Below are positions 8,351-15,118 of a stretch of 19,671 bases of DNA, piece after piece. The stretch lies in the NCBI GenBank assembly GCA_964507825.1, contig CAZDQM010000026.1:1-19671 (forward strand), written 5' to 3'. The notes beneath the pieces were generated by a model, which was not told where the DNA came from, made no database searches, and worked only from the letters and a program-made list of their open reading frames with translations. The translations under genes and the position numbers were made by a program. This DNA is from JAWVZS01 sp964507825 (GTDB taxonomy: Archaea > Thermoproteota > Nitrososphaeria > Nitrososphaerales > Nitrosopumilaceae). Position 1 is the stretch's first letter, and each line of letters begins with the position of its first letter.

Positions 8351-8605
8351 CTAGCGCCGTACCAATTGTACAAGATGTTCAGGTATTTGACAGACGGGCC
8401 ATATTGTGCGCGTATAACATGCTAGGTAGTAATGCATATTGCACCATATCCCAACGCTGATGCGCATCCCCATCCGAGCCGCATGCCACGATATCAGCAC
8501 GTATGTCATTTGAGCCGCCATTTTGCAATCCTTGCATGAACATGCATGTTCATGTTGCAGTAGTTGTCTGATATCACAGATGCGCGCATTGTACGGCATA
8601 TACAT
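8351..8605 (-). CDS. Possible small cysteine/histidine-rich protein
   Basis: An 84-codon frame whose TAG stop (8351-8353) directly abuts the helicase ATG at 8350, an arrangement seen elsewhere in this cluster. It carries HEHACSCKDC, a possible metal site, and otherwise an aromatic- and Met-rich sequence I do not recognise. No Shine-Dalgarno sequence precedes any of its ATGs, and part of it is laid over the 20-bp palindrome at 8535-8554. The real alternative is that this stretch is a non-coding regulatory spacer. Confidence 0.3.
   Translation of the reverse strand: MYMPYNARICDIRQLLQHEHACSCKDCKMAAQMTYVLISWHAARMGMRISVGIWCNMHYYLACYTRTIWPVCQIPEHLVQLVRR
8535..8554. promoter_or_regulatory. Perfect 20-bp palindrome
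   Basis: Each half-site is CATGAACATG, and the two halves form an uninterrupted 20-bp perfect palindrome with no spacer. It lies about 185 nt upstream of the helicase start. A dimeric regulator operator is the most natural reading, with the island's winged-helix protein a candidate binder. A cruciform-forming replication signal is the alternative. It also falls inside the weakly supported 84-codon frame. Confidence 0.45.
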
Positions 8606-8656
8606 ATGAAAATTACAAGCATTAAGAGCATCGAACAGAGTCCGAGTCGTGATGCA

Positions 8657-8938
8657 TCAATCAAAAGGATGTTTCTCCGGTAAGGACGACGTGCAGGTAA
8701 CAAAATTCCGGAATATCATATGATCCGGCACACCTCCCGTTATGTCAATGAAGTTTATTGCGTCATTGATGTTGCTGTCGCGCGCGGTCGGGTTCAGAAC
8801 TGGCCTCCCCCGGTGGTCACGCGCGTTAAAACCACCCATGTACGATACACCGCTCAAAACATGCGCCGCGCCACACTTTGTCACGGCCCCGTGAGGCCCC
8901 ATGATGACGTGAGAGTGATAATCATAAGCGGAGTTCAT
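8657..8938 (-). CDS. Hypothetical protein of the small-gene cluster
   Basis: 93 residues, not recognised. The sequence is rich in Gly, His and Asn, with two cysteines far apart (KCG near residue 21 and TCT near residue 81). There are no membrane segments. Its ATG (8936-8938) directly abuts the TAG of the preceding gene (8939-8941), so translation would be by re-initiation. That spacing, repeated in neighbouring genes, is the main reason to believe it is real. Confidence 0.5.
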   Translation of the reverse strand: MNSAYDYHSHVIMGPHGAVTKCGAAHVLSGVSYMGGFNARDHRGRPVLNPTARDSNINDAINFIDITGGVPDHMIFRNFVTCTSSLPEKHPFD

Positions 8939-9352
8939 CTATACATCGCTCCGAATCGCGGGATAGATTATCCCGTTTGAAACCATGGCCTGCTTGTCAT
9001 GTACCATGATGGATAGCACCGTTCCTGGTCGCGCCCGATAATGATCAGATACGAGCACATCAAAGCCTTTTCGGCTTACCGAACCATGATATGTAAGATA
9101 GTTGGTTATTTCATAGAATATCCCCGTGCCCAGTGACGTTTTTTGGATCGAGTCAAGATTCCTAACTAGCAGTTCTACACCGATAACCTTTCCATACATC
9201 CGTGACTTTAAGATGCCGGCACATACCCTGCAATGTTGGCTGTCTGATGATGCCATGGTCGCATCTAACTTGGATGTTCCGCAGATACTGGTATGATCGG
9301 TATAGTAGTGTTTTTCAAGGCGACCACCGCTTTTTACCGTTATCCAGCTCAT
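8939..9352 (-). CDS. Hypothetical protein with possible zinc site
   Basis: 137 residues, not recognised. The N-terminal third has SGGRLEKHYYTDH, then CG (C24) and CRVC (C42, C45), a possible Cys/His metal site. The C-terminal part alternates hydrophobic and polar residues, as in a small beta-rich domain. The ATG overlaps the upstream TGA (ATGA at 9349-9352), and its stop abuts the next ATG. The SGGRL word recalls the SGGRLIDDWHSGH tail of the SF3 helicase, but the similarity is too short to assert homology. Confidence 0.55.
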   Translation of the reverse strand: MSWITVKSGGRLEKHYYTDHTSICGTSKLDATMASSDSQHCRVCAGILKSRMYGKVIGVELLVRNLDSIQKTSLGTGIFYEITNYLTYHGSVSRKGFDVLVSDHYRARPGTVLSIMVHDKQAMVSNGIIYPAIRSDV

Positions 9353-9597
9353 TTCAATACTCCATCGATTCGCCAGATGCGTCCACCGAGCTGTTGCAAG
9401 TTTTCATAACGCGCCGCTACATGCACTATACAGGGAGTCATCTGACTTGGTGCGCGCCAATTCAGCATCCCATAGTGCCGACGCGTATACAACTGAATAC
9501 CGGCGCGCCGCATGTAACTATTCACATCGTCAAAATATAATATCGTAAATTTGTGTCTCGCCGCCGTATTGTGCTTGATGGTTATGCAATGTATCAT
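9349..9597 (-). CDS. Hypothetical small protein, coupled on both sides
   Basis: 82 residues, not recognised; basic, with aromatic residues spread throughout. The frame is open to 9624, but the ATG at 9597 is preferred because GGAGGT lies 6 nt upstream on the minus strand. That ATG also forms an ATGA overlap with the stop of the gene before it (9594-9597). Its own stop overlaps the next ATG by 4 nt. The Shine-Dalgarno sequence plus the two 4-nt overlaps make it a convincing gene despite its size. Confidence 0.6.
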   Translation of the reverse strand: MIHCITIKHNTAARHKFTILYFDDVNSYMRRAGIQLYTRRHYGMLNWRAPSQMTPCIVHVAARYENLQQLGGRIWRIDGVLK

Positions 9598-9740
9598 CGC
9601 TGAACCTCCACAGAGGCATTGCAAAGAATGAATGCATGGGAATGCCAGTCAGAAAGAATTCGCCCACTAGATGAAATTCTCCCGTCATGATATTGCCCTT
9701 GCTTGCAGGGATCGTTGAGATTGCCGTGTTTGCGACACAT
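9594..9740 (-). CDS. Small protein sharing the helicase's C-terminal DWHS zinc-finger-like motif
   Basis: 48 residues from the ATG at 9740 (the frame is open to 9854, giving 86). Residues 12-35 read C...G.Y.DGRISSSGRILSDWHSH. This lines up with the last 30 residues of the SF3 helicase in the same island (C...G.F.SGEVASGGRLIDDWHSGH), sharing the SxGR(I/L)..DWHS core at the same spacing. With Cys and His residues at both ends it is probably a stand-alone metal-binding domain related to the helicase tail. It is the first recognisable gene of the coupled cluster; a T/A-rich TTTTATTAAA box lies 16-23 nt upstream of the ATG. The start is uncertain. Confidence 0.5.
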   Translation of the reverse strand: MCRKHGNLNDPCKQGQYHDGRISSSGRILSDWHSHAFILCNASVEVQR

Positions 9741-10122
9741 CTGTGCCGGTTTGTTTAATAAAAGACACCTATGTGCAATTAAATGATAAAGTAAATTCAA
9801 AGGCAGGTGCTGATAACCTCCCCTGAAGCAGTGTCCAGAGGATGTAGACAGCATAGGTTTGATTGGCAGTATCTTGTAGCGTCAATGATATAACGCGTTG
9901 AATCGCTCATCAGGGATTGTGTCATAACGTACATGTCTAGACAATATACCTAAGATATAGTTACATAAAAAGTTGACTGTGTAGGGGAAGTATAGCGATG
10001 CTCGTAAATTCATGTACATCACAAAATCGATGATATTGTGAGAATTTCATCGATTTGCTAGGAAGGTATGAAAAAATGATACCACCAGAACCAAGATGAC
10101 GCGCGACGGCAACATGATTGAT
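9741..10122. other. Non-coding stretch upstream of the replication island
   Basis: I see no convincing gene here. The sequence is A+T-richer than its surroundings, with several TATA-like words around 9935-9975, and it contains the strong hairpin at 10024-10056. It is the natural place for the promoter(s) of the minus-strand small-gene/replication cluster, and it ends at repeat C2. A minus-strand frame is open across part of it but shows no family resemblance. Confidence 0.5.
10024..10056. repeat. Perfect 10-bp inverted repeat (hairpin)
   Basis: AAATCGATGA at 10024-10033 pairs with TCATCGATTT at 10047-10056. After one mismatch, ATT/AAT extends the stem across the 13-nt loop. There is no T-run after it on either strand, so it is not a typical intrinsic terminator. 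It may be an operator, or a structural signal upstream of the replication cluster. Confidence 0.6.
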
Positions 10123-10214
10123 GTACACACTCAGGCTGACTCGGGATTCATGCCCGAATGTGTTATTCGTTTTGAAATTTCAGGCATAATGCCTCAGTCG
10201 ACTTGACCTTGTAC
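10123..10214 (+). mobile_element. MITE-like repeat copy C2 (92 bp, GTAC-ended)
   Basis: It starts GTACACACTCAGG and ends GACTTGACCTTGTAC. Inside are the hairpin core around ATTCATG and the 10-bp palindrome TGAAATTTCA. The two ends are imperfect inverted repeats of each other. It aligns over its whole length with C3 (80 bp, inverted) and C4 (86 bp), differing by substitutions and by indels between the hairpin and the ATAATG block. It encodes no transposase. It sits exactly at the 3' edge of the recognisable Mrr-like pseudogene, which reads TNSHFA and then runs into the repeat. Confidence 0.8.
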
Positions 10215-10815
10215 TTGCAAAGTGTGAGTTTGTCACGACCCACGACTCCTAGCACCAGTAATACTGCATGCATACCACCACTTCCCGGACCGCTTTCAGG
10301 TTCACGCATTAGGAGTACCGCTTGGCCTGAACGGCGGCCCTTTTGCCATATTTGGACAGCGCCGGGTCCACGCAAGTCCTCGGACTATTACCCGAACGAT
10401 ACGTTGTAGTCGGCGCGTCGGAACAGCTCGCCCAAGAACCACTCAAAGTCGTGGCCGCGCAGTGCGTCCACGCCCGGTATGTCGTAGGCCTCCGATTCCC
10501 TAGTCCACTTCCGGTTCTCCCGGCGCTCGCGGTATGCCCGAACACCCCTTGCAATGCCGTAGACCTCCAGTCAGCCAAGACACCCTCTGCCGCCACGCCG
10601 TCCTATACCTTGCGAGATCCGGCGATACATAAAAACCAGAAAAGTCTTCCGACCGCATAATTCGTCTAGATCCTGTCTGCCCTATCGCCGGAGGCGATCA
10701 TATGACATGGAACCCAGAATGACATGGCTCACTCGCACCACAAGAGCCGCTAGGAACCGGGAGGAGGAAATGCCAGCTACGGTCGCGCCCAAGAGGATGT
10801 CCGTTCCCAGATAAG
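10215..10815 (-). pseudogene. Decayed Mrr-like restriction endonuclease, interrupted by repeat C2
   Basis: Three reading frames in succession carry pieces of an Mrr-type catalytic domain. The first has GVDALRGHDFEWFLGELFRR (family 'G.DFE..LA.LFR.LGY') and then stops at 10388-10390. The second has VDP...KYGKRAAVQAKRYS, with the D and Q-x-K catalytic positions, stopping at 10309-10311. The third has AVREVVVCMQYYWC, an in-frame stop, then WVVTNSHF. At least two frameshifts and a stop therefore kill it, and the C-terminus is lost at repeat C2. Further upstream, hydrophobic and basic pieces (to about 10815) could be a former N-terminal membrane/linker region; that part is uncertain. It lies beside the intact restriction-modification pair, consistent with a defence-gene hotspot. 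Confidence 0.7.
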
Positions 10816-10847
10816 TTCTTCCAATTCATAAGGATCGCAAGTGCGTG

Positions 10848-11576
10848 TTATTTCTTTGGGATCATAATGAGTGCAAGTAGATTATCCCACAAGACGCGAT
10901 CATCCAAACCCACCACACCGTTGTCTTTGAGGTAGTTTATCATACTGTGTTCTGCGGCCTTTTGTGCCTCGTTTAGCCCGTTGCCCGCATATCTGCCGAG
11001 CAGATCCATCACGGCACCGGCAGTGCCGTCCCAGCCGGAGATCTCCTCCCAGAAACTGTTGCCAACAATCAGATAGTGTGTACCCATGTCCTTGATCTCA
11101 CTCCTGCCGTAGGCGCATCCCTCTATGCAGCGGACATAAAGGTCGGTGTTTCCCTGCCGCAGTATGCTGGCCGCCTTCTTGAATGAATCCCTCATGGACT
11201 GTTTTTGTGAAGAGTTGCCCCAGTTTACACCGGACTTGACCTGCATGATGGTTCTTCCACTGTCCGTGTTGTACTCCAAATCAATCCCGGAGGCCGCCGA
11301 CTTTTGGCCGCCTCTCGCGTGTCTGCATATCACTTCCGCTATTGATTCAAGCACTCCTCCAAATATTGTCTCCTCGCTGGACGACGTGTATGCGCCTATG
11401 ACCATCTGGGCCAGCGAATAAACGCTGGAATCGGCGCGCATACGTAACAAAAATGGGTTCTTGCGGCATATGATCTTTTCCGGCTTGACTGCAAGTTTCT
11501 CGGAAAGTCTGGCCGTAAAGTTCTCAACTATGGGGCTGGCCTCAAGTTCGGCCTCGTTCCACCAGTCAAGCTTCAT
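10848..11576 (-). CDS. PmeII-like type II restriction endonuclease
   Basis: 242 residues from the ATG at 11576 (247 if the ATG at 11591 is used). GAGAGG about 8-13 nt before 11576 favours the shorter form. It shows the PmeII-family pattern: KNPFLLR, then SSSEETIFGGVLE, then GIDLEY followed by MQVKSGVNWGNSSQ and MRDSFKKA.ILRQ. D99 and Q112-x-K114 fit a PD-(D/E)xK nuclease core in which Gln stands in the E position. A C-terminal CIEGCAYGR segment also matches the family. It overlaps the 3' end of the methyltransferase gene, as is common in type II systems, so the modification enzyme is translated first. The cognate recognition site cannot be read from sequence. It looks intact. Confidence 0.82.
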   Translation of the reverse strand: MKLDWWNEAELEASPIVENFTARLSEKLAVKPEKIICRKNPFLLRMRADSSVYSLAQMVIGAYTSSSEETIFGGVLESIAEVICRHARGGQKSAASGIDLEYNTDSGRTIMQVKSGVNWGNSSQKQSMRDSFKKAASILRQGNTDLYVRCIEGCAYGRSEIKDMGTHYLIVGNSFWEEISGWDGTAGAVMDLLGRYAGNGLNEAQKAAEHSMINYLKDNGVVGLDDRVLWDNLLALIMIPKK

Positions 11577-12444
11577 CAGCCAGCCTCTCATACATCAGAT
11601 CACAATAGGACTGCACCGTGTCAATACCAATGGCGCGCCGCCCCAAATTCGAGGCGGCTACCAGCGTGGTTCCAGATCCCGCAAATGGGTCAAGCACTAC
11701 GTCCCCATGATCTGTAAACAGTCTGATGAACCAGTCGGGAAGCGTAACGGGAAACGTGGCTGGGTGTCCCTTGTAACCGCATTCAGTAGCCAAGTGTAGC
11801 ACGTTGGATGGATAGGCCATGTCGCGGCCCACCCAGTTTTCCACTCGCTTGCCGAAGCCGTTGCCGTTGCGTGACTTGTCCCGCGTCTTGTCTGTGTTTG
11901 ACAGCCGCTTCAGCCTACCCTCCTTCCAGTCACCCATCCGCACCATGACCGCCTCCTGGTTCATCTTAAAGCGCTTATCAAGCGTGAAGTGCAGCAGCCG
12001 CTCCCACGAGTCTCTGAATCTGTTTGGCCACTTGCCGGGATAGCAGTTTTTCTTGTGCCAGATGTATTCGTCTGTCCACGTCCAGCCTTGTTCGCGCAGG
12101 GCCAGTATCAGGTCTATGACATATCTGTGCCGCTCGCCGTTCCACGCACCCTCCTTGATGTTGAGCACGAATGAGCCAGTGTCCCTGAGCGACTGCCTGA
12201 ACACGTCGGCCCTCGGCAAAAACCACTCCACATACTTGTGCGGCGGAATGCCGCCGTAAGTGCTTTTTCTCCGGTCAGCGTAAGGAGGGGATGTGAAGAT
12301 CAAATCCACTGACTTTTTTTTAACCCATCTCAAGCTTAACATGTCAACACAGTCGCCGCACCACACACGGACCGAATCTGGGGCACCGCGCCTAGCGCTT
12401 GTGCTACCGCCCTTTCTTCGGGTCGTGTTCTCTGCAAGCGCCAT
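11566..12444 (-). CDS. Type II DNA methyltransferase, beta class (TSPPY, probably N4-cytosine)
   Basis: 292 residues. Catalytic motif IV is TSPPY (51-55) and comes before SAM-binding motif I, DPFAGSGTT (252-260). The order IV...I defines the beta class, and SPPY usually marks N4-cytosine (some N6-adenine) enzymes. HPATFP (227-232) precedes motif I, as in this family. Between the two lies a target-recognition-like region rich in basic residues (about 155-210). It should protect host DNA from the endonuclease encoded just downstream, whose start it overlaps. A GGAGG lies 10 nt upstream of the ATG. A short overlapping frame begins upstream at 12521 but reads into this gene out of frame. Confidence 0.88.
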   Translation of the reverse strand: MALAENTTRRKGGSTSARRGAPDSVRVWCGDCVDMLSLRWVKKKSVDLIFTSPPYADRRKSTYGGIPPHKYVEWFLPRADVFRQSLRDTGSFVLNIKEGAWNGERHRYVIDLILALREQGWTWTDEYIWHKKNCYPGKWPNRFRDSWERLLHFTLDKRFKMNQEAVMVRMGDWKEGRLKRLSNTDKTRDKSRNGNGFGKRVENWVGRDMAYPSNVLHLATECGYKGHPATFPVTLPDWFIRLFTDHGDVVLDPFAGSGTTLVAASNLGRRAIGIDTVQSYCDLMYERLADEA

Positions 12445-12661
12445 TCAGGTGCCGCCTCCCGTCTGTTGGACACTACCAGAGCCTCGTACGCAAGCTTGTT
12501 TCCCAACGCCGCACTCATCATGTCTAGTATCCATCAATATGGTGTTGTGACGACCCGCGTATTCATTAACGTATCGGTGATGATGGCCCTCGGACTACAT
12601 CTGGCAGTTATACACCGAGTCGAACAGCCGTCTTCTAATTTAATCATAGATCGTGGGGGGT

Positions 12662-12741
12662 GTACAAGGTCAAGTCGACTGAGACATTATACCTGACTCA
12701 ACACATTCTGGCATGAATCCCGAATCGGCCTGAGTGTGTAC
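12662..12741 (-). mobile_element. MITE-like repeat copy C3 (80 bp, inverted)
   Basis: Read on the minus strand it begins GTACACACTCAGG and ends GTCGACTTGACCTTGTAC, matching C2 at both ends and through the hairpin core (one change, CCAGA for CCCGA). The roughly 12 bp holding TGAAATTTCA in C2 and C4 are missing. With C2 it forms an inverted pair bracketing the Mrr-like pseudogene and the restriction-modification pair. Confidence 0.8.
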
Positions 12742-12972
12742 TGCCCCATCTCAGCGGCAACTGCGCCCACTTACTTTACCGACCTCATCCCTGCTATCCC
12801 CGTAGCTCATCTATCCGATAAAACCCTCTCCCGAGACCATGCATGTGACCGTGTGACAGGCTCGGACAGCTGTTACGCATGACATCCTCTCATAATTCTG
12901 CCTGACGCAAACAAGACGGCGTCAACCCGTGCCACCTTACTGACGACCGGACCTTATACACAGAGAAAACCC

Positions 12973-12980
12973 TTTATTAT
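12973..12980 (+). promoter_or_regulatory. TATA box of the proteasome beta gene
   Basis: TTTATTAT preceded by purine-rich GAAAACCC (BRE-like) lies 21-28 nt before the ATG at 13001. That is the spacing expected for a leaderless archaeal transcript and supports that ATG over the one at 12992. Confidence 0.55.
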
Positions 12981-13000
12981 GCCCCCGGCTCATGTCAAGC

Positions 13001-13603
13001 ATGTCAATGTACATGCCAGGTGCGACCGCGGTAGGCATAACCTACGATAGCGGCGTCGTCTTTGCCAGCGAAAAGAGAATTGCATACGGCAACTTTCTCG
13101 TCAGCAAGAACACCAAAAAGACGTTTCAAATCACCCCAAAGGTGGGTGCGGCATGCGCCGGACTAGTAGCAGACATGCAAATCCTCTCTCTCCAAGTCTC
13201 TGCACTAGCAAAGATCAGAAAAATGGAGATAAAGCGTGACGTTCCACCCAATACAATAGCCAAGATGATGTCAAACATGATGTACGAACGCAGATTCTTC
13301 CCGCTCTTGACGCAGGTTATAGTCGGCGGCGTCGTCGACCAGCCAGTAATATACACACTTGACCCGCTAGGCTCGGTTCTTCCTGATGACTATGCGGCAG
13401 TTGGTACCGGCGCCGAGATGGCGCTCGGAGTCCTAGATCCGCAGTTTCAGGCGGGCATGTCCGAAGAAAAGGCTGTAGAGATGGCAAGAAAGGCCGTAAG
13501 GGCCGCGTCTATGAGGGATTCTTTTAGCGGCGACGGCATAGACATCCTCGTTATCAACTCCGAGAAATCAAGGGAGATTACAGAGGCCATCACTATACCT
13601 TGA
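13001..13603 (+). CDS. psmB: 20S proteasome beta subunit, Thr1-less type
   Basis: About 200 residues, starting at the ATG at 13001 (12992 is also in frame, but it lies too close to the TATA box). The fold is clear: GITYDSGVVFASEKR, YGNF..SK..KK, ACAGLVADMQ, VGGV, LDPLGS, AVGTGAEMALGVL, SGDGIDILVI. Beta subunits form the proteolytic rings of the 20S particle. The residue after the processing-site Gly is Ala (PGATAVGI against the catalytic TTTVGI of Thermoplasma), while the equivalents of E17 and K33 remain. By analogy with the crenarchaeal beta subunit reading PATAIG, this is probably the non-catalytic or low-activity partner of a second beta subunit encoded elsewhere. Its 3' end overlaps the convergent PUA gene by 11 nt. 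Confidence 0.9.
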   Translation: MSMYMPGATAVGITYDSGVVFASEKRIAYGNFLVSKNTKKTFQITPKVGAACAGLVADMQILSLQVSALAKIRKMEIKRDVPPNTIAKMMSNMMYERRFFPLLTQVIVGGVVDQPVIYTLDPLGSVLPDDYAAVGTGAEMALGVLDPQFQAGMSEEKAVEMARKAVRAASMRDSFSGDGIDILVINSEKSREITEAITIP

Positions 13604-14069
13604 TTGTCTTGCCGACCTCCCAAAACTTGTCCGATATATAATGCATATTTCTTATGACCTCGCCCCTTTCCATGGAGTCCAAGTCTGCGCTTGAGACCAT
13701 TGCCGTGCCTACCGCAAGAAACTTGCGCCGCGACTCTTCTACGACACATACTACATCATCCTTTTGAAATTCCGTATGCTCGCCGATTCCTGGCCGCATA
13801 ACATTTGCACCGTTGCACATGAACCTGACTGCCCCCATGTCGACTGTGACACTGGGAAATTTTTGCAGTAGATCAACTTGCGTCAGAAACGGCAGGTACG
13901 TGCCATCGACTCGCAACAGCATGATGCCGCCGCCGGTGATGATCTCCCGATCCTGATCAATTCGGTGCACCATGAGATTCCTGATTCTAGGAATCTCGAT
14001 CCGCCATCCGTCCTCAAGGCGCCTCAGGATAGATGCAGTCTCGCTTTTTGAGACCAAGTTTGACTTCAA
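13593..14069 (-). CDS. PUA-domain RNA-binding protein (MCT-1/Tma20-like)
   Basis: 158 residues. The C-terminal half is a PUA domain: VTVDMGAVRFMCNGANVMRPGI (about 74-95) then DDVVCVVEE and FLAVGTAMV (to about 127). The N-terminal half fits the pre-PUA region of archaeal homologues of the translation factors MCT-1/Tma20, which act at the ribosome; the exact role in archaea is not settled. The start forms an ATGA overlap with the homoserine dehydrogenase stop (14066-14069), so it is the last gene of that operon. It overlaps psmB convergently by 11 nt, so the two transcripts would be antisense at their ends. Confidence 0.82.
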   Translation of the reverse strand: MKSNLVSKSETASILRRLEDGWRIEIPRIRNLMVHRIDQDREIITGGGIMLLRVDGTYLPFLTQVDLLQKFPSVTVDMGAVRFMCNGANVMRPGIGEHTEFQKDDVVCVVEESRRKFLAVGTAMVSSADLDSMERGEVIRNMHYISDKFWEVGKTIKV

Positions 14070-15067
14070 GGTGCGATCATCTGTCTTCTTATGTCAAGCA
14101 GGTCCCGCAGTATCGCGCTTGCGGTCTCCATTCCGCCCGCACCCCTTCCAATTACCGTCTGTGTTCCAGAATGCTCCGACGTGAATGCGATTGCGTTCAA
14201 GGTGCCGTTGACGCACAAAGGCTCATCTACCGGGATCTCCCTTGGGGACACATCAAGTCCGTCATCACATGACGCAATCAGCTTTACCGCGCGGTTCTTC
14301 GCCGCCGCCTTTTTTATATCACTAGGAGTCACGTTGCGAATTCCGGTGCGGTCAATATCCGGCAACGTCACCTTCATGTCCATTATCCAGTTTGCAAGTA
14401 TTACCAGCTTTGCGGCAGCATCTAGCCCGTCAAGATCCAGGGACTCATCGGCCTCCACATACCCGAGGCCGCGGGCATCGGCGAGCGCGTCCTCAAACGT
14501 CATGCCCCCCGCCATGTTTGTCAGCATGTAGTTGGTCGTTCCGTTTAAAATTCCCGCAAATGATGTAATTCTCTCCCCCTGTAGGCTGTTTTTTGCATAA
14601 TTCAGTATCGGGGTTCCGCCCCCAACAGTCCCACTAAATCGAAGGATCACACCATTGTACGCGGCCAGCTCCGTAAGCGACGGGAATGCAAGTGCAAGCG
14701 GTCCCTTGTTTACAGATACAACATGCAGGTGTCTTTTCATCGCGTCCGTGATATGCGTCATTCCGGGTTCTGCATCAACATAGTTGCTTGCAGTAGCCTC
14801 TATGAGTACGTCTGCATCCAAATTTCTTATCATGTCGGCGCCAGACATGTTTCCGGTACCATATTCTGATACCGTTCCACGCTTTTTTGCCTCAAGGAGC
14901 CGGCCAAGATCCAGCCCAGACTGATCCGCCGCCCCTCCTCCATTGTCAAACACTCCCACTAGTCTTGGCTTTAGCGCGTATTTCGAATAAAGATCATCTG
15001 CTCGTGACATGAACAGTTTTGCAAGGCTCTGTCCGACGATGCCAAATCCACACATTATTATTCTCAT
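14066..15067 (-). CDS. hom: Homoserine dehydrogenase
   Basis: 333 residues. The N-terminal Rossmann motif is GFGIVG (7-12). The substrate domain has SVNKGPLA (about 118-125), GTVGGGTPIL (146-155), GILNGTTNYML (172-182) and GYVEADESLDLDGLDAAAK (202-220), the signature of the family. It reduces aspartate semialdehyde to homoserine for threonine and methionine synthesis. There is no C-terminal ACT domain, so feedback control through this protein is not evident. It is coupled to the PUA gene downstream (ATGA) and follows msrB after 51 nt. A GATTTAAAG box around 15113-15121 may give it its own promoter. Confidence 0.93.
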   Translation of the reverse strand: MRIIMCGFGIVGQSLAKLFMSRADDLYSKYALKPRLVGVFDNGGGAADQSGLDLGRLLEAKKRGTVSEYGTGNMSGADMIRNLDADVLIEATASNYVDAEPGMTHITDAMKRHLHVVSVNKGPLALAFPSLTELAAYNGVILRFSGTVGGGTPILNYAKNSLQGERITSFAGILNGTTNYMLTNMAGGMTFEDALADARGLGYVEADESLDLDGLDAAAKLVILANWIMDMKVTLPDIDRTGIRNVTPSDIKKAAAKNRAVKLIASCDDGLDVSPREIPVDEPLCVNGTLNAIAFTSEHSGTQTVIGRGAGGMETASAILRDLLDIRRQMIAP

Positions 15068-15118
15068 CTGATTCTGCCCCGATTGATCCCATGTCCTGAC
15101 TGGCGGCCCCGCTTTAAA

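Larger units (their letters stand above)
12445..12991. other. Intergenic region containing repeat C3
   Basis: It separates the divergent methyltransferase and proteasome genes. It contains the inverted repeat copy C3 (12662-12741) and the proteasome TATA box near its right end. On the minus strand TTAAATTA around 12638-12645 is a possible TATA box for the methyltransferase, with a long leader. A minus-strand peptide frame starting at the ATG at 12521 has some coding character for about 26 residues before overlapping the methyltransferase. I cannot assign it. Confidence 0.5.

Noticed and set aside
10343..10660. Plus-strand open frame over the Mrr-like remnant
   Set aside because: The minus strand carries recognisable Mrr family motifs across the same bases; the plus frame has no recognisable features.
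10738..10815. Short plus-strand peptide frame ending in RMSVPR
   Set aside because: About 31 codons with no promoter or family resemblance; it lies on the antisense of the Mrr-like remnant's likely N-terminal region.
12336..12521. 61-codon minus-strand frame overlapping the methyltransferase start, considered as a controller (C) protein
   Set aside because: It has no helix-turn-helix pattern, and more than half lies out of frame inside the methyltransferase gene.
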